A stretch of 64,000 nt of DNA, taken from Phytomonospora sp040655735 (GTDB lineage: Bacteria > Actinomycetota > Actinomycetes > Mycobacteriales > Micromonosporaceae). The DNA lies in contig NZ_JBFAKK010000003.1 of the NCBI RefSeq assembly GCF_040655735.1, positions 558,001 through 622,000 of the forward strand. Reading direction: 5' to 3'. Shown piece after piece: positions 24,971 to 33,484 of the stretch. The notes under the pieces were generated by a model, which was not told where the DNA came from, searched no databases, and saw only the letters and a program-made list of their open reading frames with translations. The stretch's first letter is position 1. Every line of letters starts with the position of its first letter. The position numbers and the translations under genes were made by a program.

Positions 24971-25738
24971 GTGGTCGAACTGAAGACCCCCTCGCAGATC
25001 ACCGCCATGCGGGAGGCCGGCCGCGTCGTCGCGCAGGCCCTCGCGGCCGTCCGCGCGCACGCCGCCGTCGGGGTCTCACCGCGAGAACTCGACGACGTCG
25101 CCGGCAAGGTCATCGCCGACGCGGGCGCCACCCCGGCCTTCCTGAACTACCTTCCCGGCTTCGCCAAGACGCCCTACCCGGCCGTGACCTGCATCAGCGT
25201 CAACGACGCCATCGTGCACGGCATCCCCGGCGAGGATCCCCTCGCCGAAGGCGACCTGGTGAGCGTCGACTGCGGCGCCTTCGTCGACGGCTGGTGCGGC
25301 GACTCGGCGGTCACCTTCGCCGTCGGCGAGCCCGCCCCCGCCGACGCCGCGCTCATGGAGGCCACCGAGCGGGCCCTCCACGCCGGCATCGCCGCGGCCG
25401 TCCCCGGCGCCAAGATGGGCGACGTCTCCGCCGCCATCGGCGAGGTCTGCCGAGCCGGACGCTTCGGCCTGCTCGCCGGTTACGGCGGACACGGCATCGG
25501 CCGCCGCATGCACGAGGACCCGCACGTGCCCAACGAGGGCCGCGCCGGACGCGGCCTGCGCCTGCGTCCCGGCCTGGCCATCGCGATCGAGCCGATGTTC
25601 AACATCGGCGGCCGCGACGACTCGCGCCTGGACGCCGACGGCTGGACCATCCGCACCGTCGACGGCACCCGCGCCGCGCACTTCGAACACACGATCGCGA
25701 TCACCGAGGACGGTCCGCGTATCCTTACCGCCCTATGA
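24971..25738 (+). CDS. map: Type I methionine aminopeptidase
   Basis: GTG 24971 is chosen: GGAG lies 6 bases upstream and the protein then begins with VELKTPSQITAMREAGRVVA, giving 255 residues, the normal length for type Ia. The five metal ligands are visible: two aspartates in VSVDCGAFVDGWCGDSAVTF, histidine in GHGIGRRMHEDPHVPN, glutamate in AIEPMF and glutamate in FEHTIAIT. The conserved substrate histidine is in DAIVHGIP. It removes the initiator methionine from new proteins in the cytosol. It overlaps the GNAT gene by 4 bases. Actinobacteria usually carry more than one map gene; this one, linked to a small XRE regulator, looks like a regulated extra copy rather than the housekeeping one in the ribosomal region. 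Confidence 0.92.
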   Translation: MVELKTPSQITAMREAGRVVAQALAAVRAHAAVGVSPRELDDVAGKVIADAGATPAFLNYLPGFAKTPYPAVTCISVNDAIVHGIPGEDPLAEGDLVSVDCGAFVDGWCGDSAVTFAVGEPAPADAALMEATERALHAGIAAAVPGAKMGDVSAAIGEVCRAGRFGLLAGYGGHGIGRRMHEDPHVPNEGRAGRGLRLRPGLAIAIEPMFNIGGRDDSRLDADGWTIRTVDGTRAAHFEHTIAITEDGPRILTAL

Positions 25739-26244
25739 GCGACATCCACATCCGGCTCGCCACCGAGGCCGACATCCCCGCCATCCTCAAAATGGGCGAC
25801 GAGGCCGTCGCCTGGCTCGCCGAGCGCGGCCGCACCGGCCAATGGGGCACCAGGACCTGGACCGGCAACGCCGCCACCGAGGAGCGCATGGTCAAACGGC
25901 TGACCAGCTGCGAGTTCTACATCGCCGAGATCGACGGCGAACCCGCCGGCGCCCTCGCCGTCGGCGACCACGGGCAGGAGTACGTTCCCGCCGCCGACGA
26001 ACCCGAGCTGTACGTGCACTTCCTCATCACCGCCGGCGCCTTCCACGGCCGCCAGGTCGGCGCGACCCTCCTGGCCCACGCGCGCGAACGCGCGATCGCC
26101 TGGGGCGTCGAGCTCGTACGCGTCGACTGCTACGGCGGCGACGACCGAAAACTCGTCGCCTTCTACACCTCGCAGGGCTTCGAACCGATCCAGACCTTCA
26201 CGGTCAAGGACTGGCCGGGCCAACTGCTGGGCTACCGGCTCTAG
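25735..26244 (+). CDS. GNAT family N-acetyltransferase
   Basis: A 169-residue GNAT. The N-terminal IRLATEADIPAILKMGDEAV, the middle EFYIAEIDGEPAGALAVGDH and the acetyl-CoA loop YVHFLITAGAFHGRQVGATLL (with R/Q-x-x-G-A form) are followed by RVDCYGGDDRKLVAFYTSQGF, the usual C-terminal strand. It would acetylate an amine, with unknown acceptor. Coupling to map by an ATGA overlap suggests a link to protein N-termini or simply shared control. Its last 41 bases overlap the 3' end of the LacI gene on the opposite strand. Confidence 0.85.
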   Translation: MSDIHIRLATEADIPAILKMGDEAVAWLAERGRTGQWGTRTWTGNAATEERMVKRLTSCEFYIAEIDGEPAGALAVGDHGQEYVPAADEPELYVHFLITAGAFHGRQVGATLLAHARERAIAWGVELVRVDCYGGDDRKLVAFYTSQGFEPIQTFTVKDWPGQLLGYRL

Positions 26245-27280
26245 GACGCGCCGAACTCTCCCGCACCGTCAGACGCGGCGCCAGCAGCGTCTCCCGCGGC
26301 ACCGCGGCACCCTCCAGTTTGGACATCAACAGCGAGACCGCGCGCTCGCCCAGGTCCTCGGCCGGGATCAGCACCGAGGACAGGGCGGGCGCGGTCCGCT
26401 CGGCGACGTCCTCCGGGCAGATCGCCACCACCGCGGTGTCCTCGCCGACCCGCCTGCCGAGCGCGCTCAACGCGCTCAGCACGTGCCCGACGGCGGCCTC
26501 GTTGTGCACCGCGATCCCCGTGGTCTCCGGATGGGCGGCGAGCAGCTCGCCGACCGCCCGGGCCGCCGAGCCCGCGTCGTCCTCGCACGCGACGGCCACC
26601 GCGTCGGCGCCGCGCGCGGCGGCGCGCTCCAGGAACCCCGCGCGGGTCCTGCGGGCGAAACCGGTATCGCGCCCGTAGACCACAGCCGGAGCGCCGAGCA
26701 GGGCCACACTCGTGTGGCCCAGCTCGGCCAGGTGCTCCGCGCAGGCCGCGCCCGCGGCGGCGAAGTCGAGATCCACGCAGGTCACCCCCGTGCTGTCCGA
26801 CGGGATCCCGATCAGCACGCTGGACAGGTCCAACTCGCGCAGCAGCGGGACCCGCGGGTCCTCCCACTCCACGTCCATCAGGATCAGGCCGTCCACCATG
26901 GACCCCGCCGCGAGCCGCCGAAGGCCCGCGGGGCCCTCGTCGGCCGTCACGAGAAGAACGTCGTGATCGTGCTGGCGCGCGGTTATCGCCACGGCCGTCG
27001 CGAAGCGCATCAGCACCGGCAGATGCATGCCCGAACGCAGCGGCAGCACCATCGCGATCACGTTCGACCGCTTGCTCGCCAGCGACCGCGCACCCGCGTG
27101 CGGGTGGTAGCCGAGCACGCGGATGCTCGCCAGGACCCGCTGCCGGGTCGTCTCCGAGATCATCCGCTTGCCGCTGAGCACATAGGACACCGTGCTCACG
27201 GCGACGCCGGCGTGCCCGGCGACGTCGGCGATGGTCACCGAACCGGGACGCTGCGCCCGCCTTCGGCCGGGTTCGGTCAT
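26204..27280 (-). CDS. LacI family transcriptional regulator
   Basis: A 358-residue repressor. The LacI HTH is VTIADVAGHAGVAVSTVSYV followed by LSGKRMISETTRQRVLASI (residues about 15-55) with the hinge helix RSLASKRSNVIAMVLP. The periplasmic-binding-protein-like domain spans the rest (SMVDGLILMDVEWEDPRVP, GHTSVALLGAPAVVYGRDTG, GIAVHNEAAVGHVLSAL). The ATG overlaps the GH3 stop by 4 bases, so it is the second gene of a GH3-lacI operon. Two copies of a symmetric site with the central CG step expected for LacI proteins lie before the GH3 gene, so it represses its own operon until a sugar arrives. The C-terminal tail (ARPRAGSPAVGPASP) overlaps the GNAT gene and may be an extension. Confidence 0.9.
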   Translation of the reverse strand: MTEPGRRRAQRPGSVTIADVAGHAGVAVSTVSYVLSGKRMISETTRQRVLASIRVLGYHPHAGARSLASKRSNVIAMVLPLRSGMHLPVLMRFATAVAITARQHDHDVLLVTADEGPAGLRRLAAGSMVDGLILMDVEWEDPRVPLLRELDLSSVLIGIPSDSTGVTCVDLDFAAAGAACAEHLAELGHTSVALLGAPAVVYGRDTGFARRTRAGFLERAAARGADAVAVACEDDAGSAARAVGELLAAHPETTGIAVHNEAAVGHVLSALSALGRRVGEDTAVVAICPEDVAERTAPALSSVLIPAEDLGERAVSLLMSKLEGAAVPRETLLAPRLTVRESSARPRAGSPAVGPASP

Positions 27281-30099
27281 GTGTTCTCCGAGCTGAAACT
27301 CAGGCGGCCGACCACGACGGCGGCCGCGCCGTACACAAGGTACAGATCACCGGCACCGGGAACCGCCGGGATCGGCGAGTCGACCGCCACGAACTCCTGC
27401 GGACCGCCGGTCGGCGGCACCGTGAAGACCGCCAGCACCGGACCGGTGTGGGGATCGAAACGCCGCAGGGACAGTGTCGCGGGCGCCTCCGACGGATTCG
27501 CCGCAAGGACCCGGCACGCCCTGACCCCGGCGTCGAACACCACGTCATGGAAGGCCGCCCACGCACCATCGCGCACCGCCGCGACCGCGTCGCCCGCCAA
27601 CGGCGTCTCCGGCACCAGCAGGGTGCCGCAGTAGTCGTCGTGGTCGGCGGCGACCAGCTCACCCGACAGCACGCGCGGCACCGGAGCCTCCCCGCGCACG
27701 TCCAGGGTCGCTGAGAGCTGGATGTCGGTCGCGGCCCGGCCCACCTGGAGCCGATGCCTCGCCGAGGGCACGAACCAGCGCCCGGCGCCGACGTCCCAGT
27801 GCCCCAGCTCGGAGGCGTGCACCCGCATCGTCACCGAGTGCGGTTCGCCCGGATCCAGCCGCAGCTTGGCGAACGCGCGCAACTGCCGCAACGGCGTGGG
27901 GATCCGCGACCGCGCGCGATGGCTGTACAGCTGCACGACCTCGACCGCCGGGCGCTCGCCGGTGTTGACCACGACCACCTCGACGTCGACGAAACCGTCG
28001 GCGTCGACCGTGTCCGCCGAGAGCCGGATCCGTTCGTACTCCACCGTTGCGTAGCTCAGGCCGTGCCCGAAGGGGTAGAGCGGCGTGCCGCGGAAGTACA
28101 GGTAGGTGGCCTCGTCGGCGATGATGTCGTAGTCGAGGAGATCGGGCAGGTCGGCGGCGTCGCGGTACCAGGTCTGCGTCAGCCGGCCGCCGGGTTCGGC
28201 CTCGCCGTAGAGGACCTCGGCCAGCGCGTGCCCGTACTCCTGGCCGCCGTGCGCCGACCACAGGATCGCCGGGAGCTCGGCCTGCGCCCACGTGACGGAA
28301 TAGGGATAGCTGCTCTGGAGCACCAGGACCGTGCGCGGATTGGCCGCGTGCACGGCCTCCAGGAGCCGCTGCTGCTGCGCGGGCAGGGCGAGGTCGGCGC
28401 GGTCCTCGGTCTCGCGACCGTTCACCAGCGGATGGTTGCCCAGCACGACGACGGCCACGTCGGCCTCGGCCGCCAGCCGCGCCGCCTCGGCGACGCCGTC
28501 GGTGAGCAGCTCGACGGTGAACACCCCCGCCTCGGCCTCACCGGCGTCGGCGCGCAGGACACCGTCGTCGCCGGCCCGCAACCAGCGCCCGGAACCGTGA
28601 TGGCACAGGCGAAGTGTGCCGTCGGAACGGAAGTCGGGCACGAAGATCTCGCGCACGACCCACTCGTGCGGGCCGGGGGAGTCGTCGTGGAGGGCGCCGC
28701 CCTCGACCACGGTCACGTAGCGCCCGCTCACCGTCGACAGCAGCGTCCACTGGCCGCCGCCCCAGTCGTAGGCCGTGAAGCCGCTGCCCTCGCCCTCGGC
28801 CAGCCGCAGCGGACCGTCCCCATCGGACACCACGGCCTTGCCCCCGCACAGCAGCGCGACGGTGTCGGCGCCGTCGGCGGCGGTGACGTTCTCCGCGCCG
28901 ATCCTGGCGGCCAGCCCCTCGCGCGCGGTCACCGCGTAGGGGAGCGTGCCGCTGTACCAGTCGGTCAGCTGCCGGTCGCCGAGCGGCCCGAGGACCGCCA
29001 CCCGCGACGCCCGCTGCGGCGCCAGCGGCAGCAGCCCGCACTCGCGCTTGAGCAGCACGATCGAGTCGGTGGCGGCCTCGCGCGCCAGCGCGCGGTGCTC
29101 GGGCGAGTCGATGACCTCGGCCGGGATCGCCGTATAGGGGTTCAACTCGGGCGGGTCGAACTCGCCGAGACGGAAGCGCAGGAGGAGCAGCCTTCGCACC
29201 GCGGCGTCCACCTCGGCGTCACCGATCAGTCCCTTGTGGACCGCCTCGGTCACCCGGGCGATCGTCGGCGCGGTGTCGGCGTCGTTGTCGGTGAAGCTGT
29301 CGATCCCCGCGATCAGGGCGGCGGCGTGGGAGTGGGCGTGGTCGTCGAAGTAGTGCTGCGGATCGACCAGATTGGACGGTGCCAGGGCGTCGCTGACCAC
29401 CACCACGTCGGGCTGCCACTCGCGCAGGACCTCGTTGATCAGCGGCGACACGTGCGCCGGACGCCCGTTGACCAGGTTGTAGGAGGCCATCACCGCCACG
29501 GCCGCGCCTTCGAGGAGCGCCGCGCGGTAGGCGGGCAGCTCGTACTCGTGCAGGACGCGCCGGCCGAGGTTCGACGACGTGGTGCAGCGGTCGGTCTCGT
29601 TGTTGTACGCCAGGAAGTGCTTGAGGGTCGGCGCGGTCTTGAGATAGACGGGGTGGTGGCCGCGCAGCCCGGCGGCATAGGAGGTGGCCATGACCCCGGT
29701 GAGCCACGGATCCTCGGAGTGGCCTTCCTCGTTGCGGCCCCAGCGGGGGTCGCGCAGCGGGTTGACCACCGGCGCCCAGACGTTGAGTCCGCCGCGGCCG
29801 GTCGAGTGGTGGAAGGCGCGCACCTCGTCGCCGACGGCGGAGCCGACCCGCTCCATCAGCTCCGGGTCCCAGGTGCTGGCGAGGCCGACGACCTGCGGGA
29901 ACACCGTCGCCGAACCGAGCCACGCCAGGCCGTGGGCGGCCTCGGTCCCGGTGGTGAAGGCGGACGTGCCCAGACGCTCGACGGCGGGCTGGTGCTGGTG
30001 CAGGAAGGCGACCTTCTCCTCGAAGGTCAGCGCGCCGAGCAGTGCCTCGACGCGCTCGGACAGTGGCCGCGTGTGATCCAGGTGGACGGTTGCGTTCAT
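27277..30099 (-). CDS. GH3 family beta-glucosidase/beta-xylosidase with inserted trefoil-like domain
   Basis: A 940-residue GH3 enzyme without signal peptide, so it acts on imported oligosaccharides. The catalytic domain has WAPVVNPLRDPRWGRNEEG, TLKHFLAYNNE and the nucleophile aspartate in VVVVSDALAPSN. The GH3 C-domain starts near DSIVLLKRECGLLPLAP. Between its first strands and the segment VVVLGNHPLVNGRETEDR lies an insert of about 130 residues (GKAVVSDGDGPLRLAEGEGS to ADAGEAEAGVFTVELL) with fascin or beta-trefoil-like repeats, at the place where other GH3 enzymes carry PA14. A fibronectin-III domain follows (YPFGHGLSYATVEYERI onward), then a final domain of about 130 residues resembling CBM6. 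ATG 30099 has AAAGGA 7 bases upstream. The overall form fits enzymes that trim xylo- or cello-oligosaccharides. Confidence 0.85.
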   Translation of the reverse strand: MNATVHLDHTRPLSERVEALLGALTFEEKVAFLHQHQPAVERLGTSAFTTGTEAAHGLAWLGSATVFPQVVGLASTWDPELMERVGSAVGDEVRAFHHSTGRGGLNVWAPVVNPLRDPRWGRNEEGHSEDPWLTGVMATSYAAGLRGHHPVYLKTAPTLKHFLAYNNETDRCTTSSNLGRRVLHEYELPAYRAALLEGAAVAVMASYNLVNGRPAHVSPLINEVLREWQPDVVVVSDALAPSNLVDPQHYFDDHAHSHAAALIAGIDSFTDNDADTAPTIARVTEAVHKGLIGDAEVDAAVRRLLLLRFRLGEFDPPELNPYTAIPAEVIDSPEHRALAREAATDSIVLLKRECGLLPLAPQRASRVAVLGPLGDRQLTDWYSGTLPYAVTAREGLAARIGAENVTAADGADTVALLCGGKAVVSDGDGPLRLAEGEGSGFTAYDWGGGQWTLLSTVSGRYVTVVEGGALHDDSPGPHEWVVREIFVPDFRSDGTLRLCHHGSGRWLRAGDDGVLRADAGEAEAGVFTVELLTDGVAEAARLAAEADVAVVVLGNHPLVNGRETEDRADLALPAQQQRLLEAVHAANPRTVLVLQSSYPYSVTWAQAELPAILWSAHGGQEYGHALAEVLYGEAEPGGRLTQTWYRDAADLPDLLDYDIIADEATYLYFRGTPLYPFGHGLSYATVEYERIRLSADTVDADGFVDVEVVVVNTGERPAVEVVQLYSHRARSRIPTPLRQLRAFAKLRLDPGEPHSVTMRVHASELGHWDVGAGRWFVPSARHRLQVGRAATDIQLSATLDVRGEAPVPRVLSGELVAADHDDYCGTLLVPETPLAGDAVAAVRDGAWAAFHDVVFDAGVRACRVLAANPSEAPATLSLRRFDPHTGPVLAVFTVPPTGGPQEFVAVDSPIPAVPGAGDLYLVYGAAAVVVGRLSFSSENT

Positions 30100-30117
30100 C
30101 GACGGTCCTTTGCCTGT

Positions 30118-30179
30118 GTCGAAGCGCTTCGACGACCGGCCGGAGAAGGCGGCCGAGGGATTTGTCGAAGCGTTTCGAC
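30118..30179. promoter_or_regulatory. Two LacI-type operators upstream of the GH3-lacI operon
   Basis: The first site, GTCGAAGCGCTTCGAC at 30118-30133, is a perfect 16-base palindrome with the central CG step of LacI/PurR operators. The second, GTCGAAGCGTTTCGAC at 30164-30179, differs by one base. Their centres are 46 bases apart. The near site lies 18 bases before the start codon, overlapping the expected transcript start. The region 30180-30298 holds no gene; it contains a weak 6-base stem at 30243-30261 that may end the ROK transcript. Confidence 0.85.
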
Positions 30180-30298
30180 GAATGTCCGGTGAGGTTTCGG
30201 TGCTGTTGCGGCGGCGGTGCATTGAGGCTGGCACCGCGACGAGGCGGCGGTCAAGGCCGCCGAAGGTCTCGTTTCGGTAACGCGTCGGGGACCGTTTT

Positions 30299-31504
30299 CT
30301 AGACGGAGAGTTTCGCGTAGTCGACGGCGTCGAGCACCGAGGCCGCGCCGCCCGAGGCGGCCGCCGAGTGCGCCAGTTCGGAGACGGCGAGGCGGGCGCC
30401 GCCGGCGTCGGGCGCCAGGACCCTCTTGGCGAGTTCGGCCTGGGCGCTGGGAAGCAGCCACTCGGCGAGCGGGACGTAGTGTCCGCCGAGGACGATCAGC
30501 GAGGGGTTGAGGACGTTGGCCAGGATCGCCACGCCCTTGCCGAGGTGGCCGCCGATCTCGTTGAGGGCCGCGACGACCACCTTGTCGCCCGCGCGGGCGC
30601 GGCGCGCGATCTCGGCGACCTCCGGGTCGAGGTCGCGCAGGGCCTCGTCGGTGTTGTCGGGGTCGATGCGGCGCACGATCGCCGCCGTCCCGGCGACGGC
30701 CTCCAGGCAGCCGCGGCGGCCGCAGCCGCACAGCGGCCCGTCGGGGACCACCTCGACGTGCCCGATCTCGCCGGCCGCGCCGCTGCTGCCGCGCACCAGC
30801 CGGCCGCCGATCAGGATCCCGGCGCCGAGGCCGAGCTCACCGGTCAGGTAGGCGAGGTCGGGATGTCCGGCGGCGACTCCGTAGCGGTACTCGGCGATCG
30901 CGCCCAGGTTGGCGTCGTTCTCGACGGTGACCGGGTAGGCGGGGTTCCCCAGTGCCGAGCGCAGCGCTCCGGTGAGGTCGACGTCGGACCATGCCAGGTT
31001 GGGGGCGTTGGCGACCACCCCGGCCGGTGTGACCAGGCCGGGAACGCCGACGGTCAGGCCGATGATGCGCCGGTCCTGCCGGGAGATGCGGGCGGCGGCC
31101 CGCCGCGCCAGCGCGGCGATCGCGGTGGCGGCCCGGGACGCGGTCGAGTCGAGGCCGTCGAAGGAACGGCGCCAGGACAGCACGCGGGCGCCGCCCAGGT
31201 CGATGGCCGAAAGGGACAGGTAGTCGGTGTTGACCTCGATGCCGAGCGCCACGTAGGGCTCGCCGTCGAGCACGAGCATGGTCGCCGGGCGGCCGATCCG
31301 GCGCTCGGTCAGACCGGTCTCGCGCAGCAGGCGCCGGTCGATGAGGTCGGCGACCAGGCTGGAGACGGTCGCCTTGTTCAGGCCGGTCTCGGCGGCGATG
31401 TCGGCACGCGAGCAGGGGGCGTTGGCGTGGACGTGTCGCAGCACGACGGCCAGGTTGGTGGCTCGTACCACGGCGAAATCGGCCGGGTTGGGACCGGTCG
31501 GCAT
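30299..31504 (-). CDS. ROK family repressor, XylR-type
   Basis: A 401-residue protein with an N-terminal winged helix (VVLRHVHANAPCSRADIAAE, then GLNKATVSSLVADLIDRRLL; residues 20-60) and a ROK domain (ALGIEVNTDYLSLSAIDLGG, VENDANLGAIAEYRYG, LGLGAGILIGGRLVRGSSGA). Unlike the other ROK protein in the window, it keeps the zinc site: GEIGHVEVVPDGPLCGCGRR followed by GCLE. It is divergent from the sugar importer operon. A TAGTTTG/CCCAA element lies between them and recurs before the GH31/GH42 pair, the GH74 gene and xylA. This suggests that this protein is the local repressor and that xylose, or an oligosaccharide carrying it, releases it. Confidence 0.88.
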   Translation of the reverse strand: MPTGPNPADFAVVRATNLAVVLRHVHANAPCSRADIAAETGLNKATVSSLVADLIDRRLLRETGLTERRIGRPATMLVLDGEPYVALGIEVNTDYLSLSAIDLGGARVLSWRRSFDGLDSTASRAATAIAALARRAAARISRQDRRIIGLTVGVPGLVTPAGVVANAPNLAWSDVDLTGALRSALGNPAYPVTVENDANLGAIAEYRYGVAAGHPDLAYLTGELGLGAGILIGGRLVRGSSGAAGEIGHVEVVPDGPLCGCGRRGCLEAVAGTAAIVRRIDPDNTDEALRDLDPEVAEIARRARAGDKVVVAALNEIGGHLGKGVAILANVLNPSLIVLGGHYVPLAEWLLPSAQAELAKRVLAPDAGGARLAVSELAHSAAASGGAASVLDAVDYAKLSV

Positions 31505-31636
31505 GAGGGCGTACTCCGTTCGCGATGGTGGCCGGCGCCCCGCTGCGGGACCCCGCGTTCATCATGCCGTGCCGACGCCGGGCGCACCGCGCGCGTACCC
31601 GGCCGACACGGCCTTGTGGCCTCCGCCACCATGGAC

Positions 31637-31664
31637 TAGTTTGTTTAGACGATAGCCCAACTAA
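31637..31664. promoter_or_regulatory. ROK-type operator, site 1 (importer/repressor promoter)
   Basis: TAGTTTG at 31637-31643 faces CCAACTA at 31657-31663, an imperfect inverted repeat with the intervening CGATAGC. It lies 60 bases before the binding-protein gene and 130 bases before the ROK gene on the other strand. The surrounding A/T-rich patch is the only promoter-like DNA between 31505 and 31723. Confidence 0.65.
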
Positions 31665-31723
31665 TTCTACCGAGGCGTCCTCACACGCCATCCGGTGACA
31701 CGCTTCGAAAGGAGCGACCAGAC

Positions 31724-33400
31724 GTGAAACGACCCCTCACCGAGGCGGCGGTCGACCGGCGCGGCTTCCTCTCCCTGCTCGGCGTCGGCGCCCTCGCCAC
31801 CACCTCGGGCGGACTGCTCGCCGCCTGCGGCTCCGGGGGCGGCGCCGGTGACCAGGGCACCGCGACCCAGACCGACAAGCTCCTCCAGCTGATGCCCAGG
31901 TATCAGCCGGTCGAGCTGATCCCACCGGACCTCCCCGGTGTCGGCGGTGCCCCGCACGGGTACCTCAGCTACCCGAAGAACCTGGTCCAGGCGATCACCG
32001 AGACGCCCGGGACCAGCGGCAAGGAGATCGCCGCGATGGCCCCGCACTGGGGCACCGTGCCGCCCGCCCTGGGCAGCAACTCCTACTACGACACGGTCAA
32101 CACCCGTCTCGGCGTGCCCGTCAAGTTCTCCCTCCAGGACGGCGTCACCTACTTCGAGAAGCTCAACACCATCCTCGGCGCCAAGGACGTGCCGGAGGTC
32201 TTGTGCATCCCCTCGTGGAACGTCGCCGGACTCGCCCACTTCAGCGACGCCGTGTCCGCGCTCTTCGCCGACCTGACACCCCACCTGCAGGGCGACGCCG
32301 CCCTCAATTACCCGATGCTGGCGAACCTGCCCACCAAGTCCTGGCTGGAGTGCGTCTGGGGCGGCAAGATCATGGCCGTCCCCTACCCGTCCGACGGCTA
32401 CCCCTGGGCCTTCTTCTACCGCAAGGACATCTTCACCGAGCTCGGTGTCGCGCCGCCCACGACCGCGCAGGAGCTCTACGACCTGGGCAAGGCCGTCACC
32501 GACGCCAAGGCCAAGCGCTGGGCCTTCGGCAGCATCATCTGGGAGGTCGAGCGGCTCTTCGGCTCGCCGGGCTCGCAGGAGGGCTGGCGCAAGAACGCCG
32601 ACGGCACCGTCGTCAACAAGATCGAGACGCCCGAGTACGCCGCGGCGGTCGAGTTCATGACGAAGCTGTTCGCCGACGGTCTCGTGCACCCCGAGATGAT
32701 GTCCAACACCGGCGACGCCAAGCAGCTGTTCAACAGCGGCGAGATGCTCATGACCACCGACGGCCTCGGCGGCTGGGAGGGCTCCCTGGCCACCCAGACG
32801 GCCATCGATCCCAAGTTCGACATGCAGCCGGTCTACCCCTACTCGCACGACGGCACCACCACGCCGATCATGCGCGGCGGCGGCCGGGTCGTGTTCTACA
32901 ACTTCATCCGCAAGGACCTCGGCGACGACCGGGTCAAGGAGATCCTGCGGGTCCTGAACTGGTGCGGCGCGCCCTACGGCTCGCAGGAGGCCGAGCTGAT
33001 CCTCTTCGGTGAGGAGGGCAAGCACTTCACGCGCGGCGCCGACGGCACCCCGGTGAAGAACGACCTGGGCAACACCGAGGTCGCCGGACCCTACGCCAAC
33101 ATCAGCGGAGCCCCGCCGGTCATCACGCCCGCCAAGTACTTCGGTCAGGTCCAGTCGCGCGTCGACTGGAACAACGCCGTCACGCCCCTCCAGGAGAAGG
33201 ACCCGTGGGAGGGGATCCGGCTGGAGATCCCGTCGAAGGTCGCCGCGCTCAAGCAGCCGACCGAGGACAAGATCAACGACATCCTGCGCGGCCGGACGGC
33301 CCTGTCGGAGCTGGAGACCATCAAGAAGGAATGGCTGCAGAAGGGCGGCGAGGAAGGCCGCGAGTTCTACGCCAAGGCCCTCAGTGACAACGGCCGGTGA
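31724..33400 (+). CDS. Sugar ABC transporter substrate-binding lipoprotein (Tat type)
   Basis: A 558-residue extracellular solute-binding protein. The N-terminus has a twin-arginine motif DRRGFLSLLG and a lipobox LLAAC with Cys35, so it is exported folded and lipidated. The mature protein shows the family-1 binding-protein pattern (GVPVKFSLQDGVTYFEKLN, IMAVPYPSDGYPWAFFYRKD, NSGEMLMTTDGLGG). Its length above 500 residues and the two short permeases next to it match the LplA/LplB/YtcP-type group, which imports complex oligosaccharides such as those from plant polymers. GTG 31724 has GAAAGGAG upstream. A hairpin in the following 84-base gap may raise its yield over the permeases. Confidence 0.88.
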   Translation: MKRPLTEAAVDRRGFLSLLGVGALATTSGGLLAACGSGGGAGDQGTATQTDKLLQLMPRYQPVELIPPDLPGVGGAPHGYLSYPKNLVQAITETPGTSGKEIAAMAPHWGTVPPALGSNSYYDTVNTRLGVPVKFSLQDGVTYFEKLNTILGAKDVPEVLCIPSWNVAGLAHFSDAVSALFADLTPHLQGDAALNYPMLANLPTKSWLECVWGGKIMAVPYPSDGYPWAFFYRKDIFTELGVAPPTTAQELYDLGKAVTDAKAKRWAFGSIIWEVERLFGSPGSQEGWRKNADGTVVNKIETPEYAAAVEFMTKLFADGLVHPEMMSNTGDAKQLFNSGEMLMTTDGLGGWEGSLATQTAIDPKFDMQPVYPYSHDGTTTPIMRGGGRVVFYNFIRKDLGDDRVKEILRVLNWCGAPYGSQEAELILFGEEGKHFTRGADGTPVKNDLGNTEVAGPYANISGAPPVITPAKYFGQVQSRVDWNNAVTPLQEKDPWEGIRLEIPSKVAALKQPTEDKINDILRGRTALSELETIKKEWLQKGGEEGREFYAKALSDNGR

Positions 33401-33424
33401 GTCGGTGTCCACAGTGAACACCCG

Positions 33425-33448
33425 GGGATCCGGCGCCCGCCGGATCCC
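33425..33448 (+). terminator. Intra-operon hairpin after the binding-protein gene
   Basis: GGGATCCGGCG / CGCCGGATCCC form an 11-base perfect stem with a CC apex (a 4-base loop when relaxed). It lies between the binding-protein stop and the first permease start. Such hairpins commonly stabilise the upstream mRNA or partly end transcription. Confidence 0.6.
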
Positions 33449-33484
33449 TTCGGGGTCGTCCCGCCGTCTCGCCGGGAGAACGCG

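Noticed and set aside
27754..30192. 812-codon plus-strand frame opposite the GH3 gene
   Set aside because: It is a shadow of the GH3 gene, with an Arg/Gly/His-rich product and no domain. It would also run across the LacI operators.
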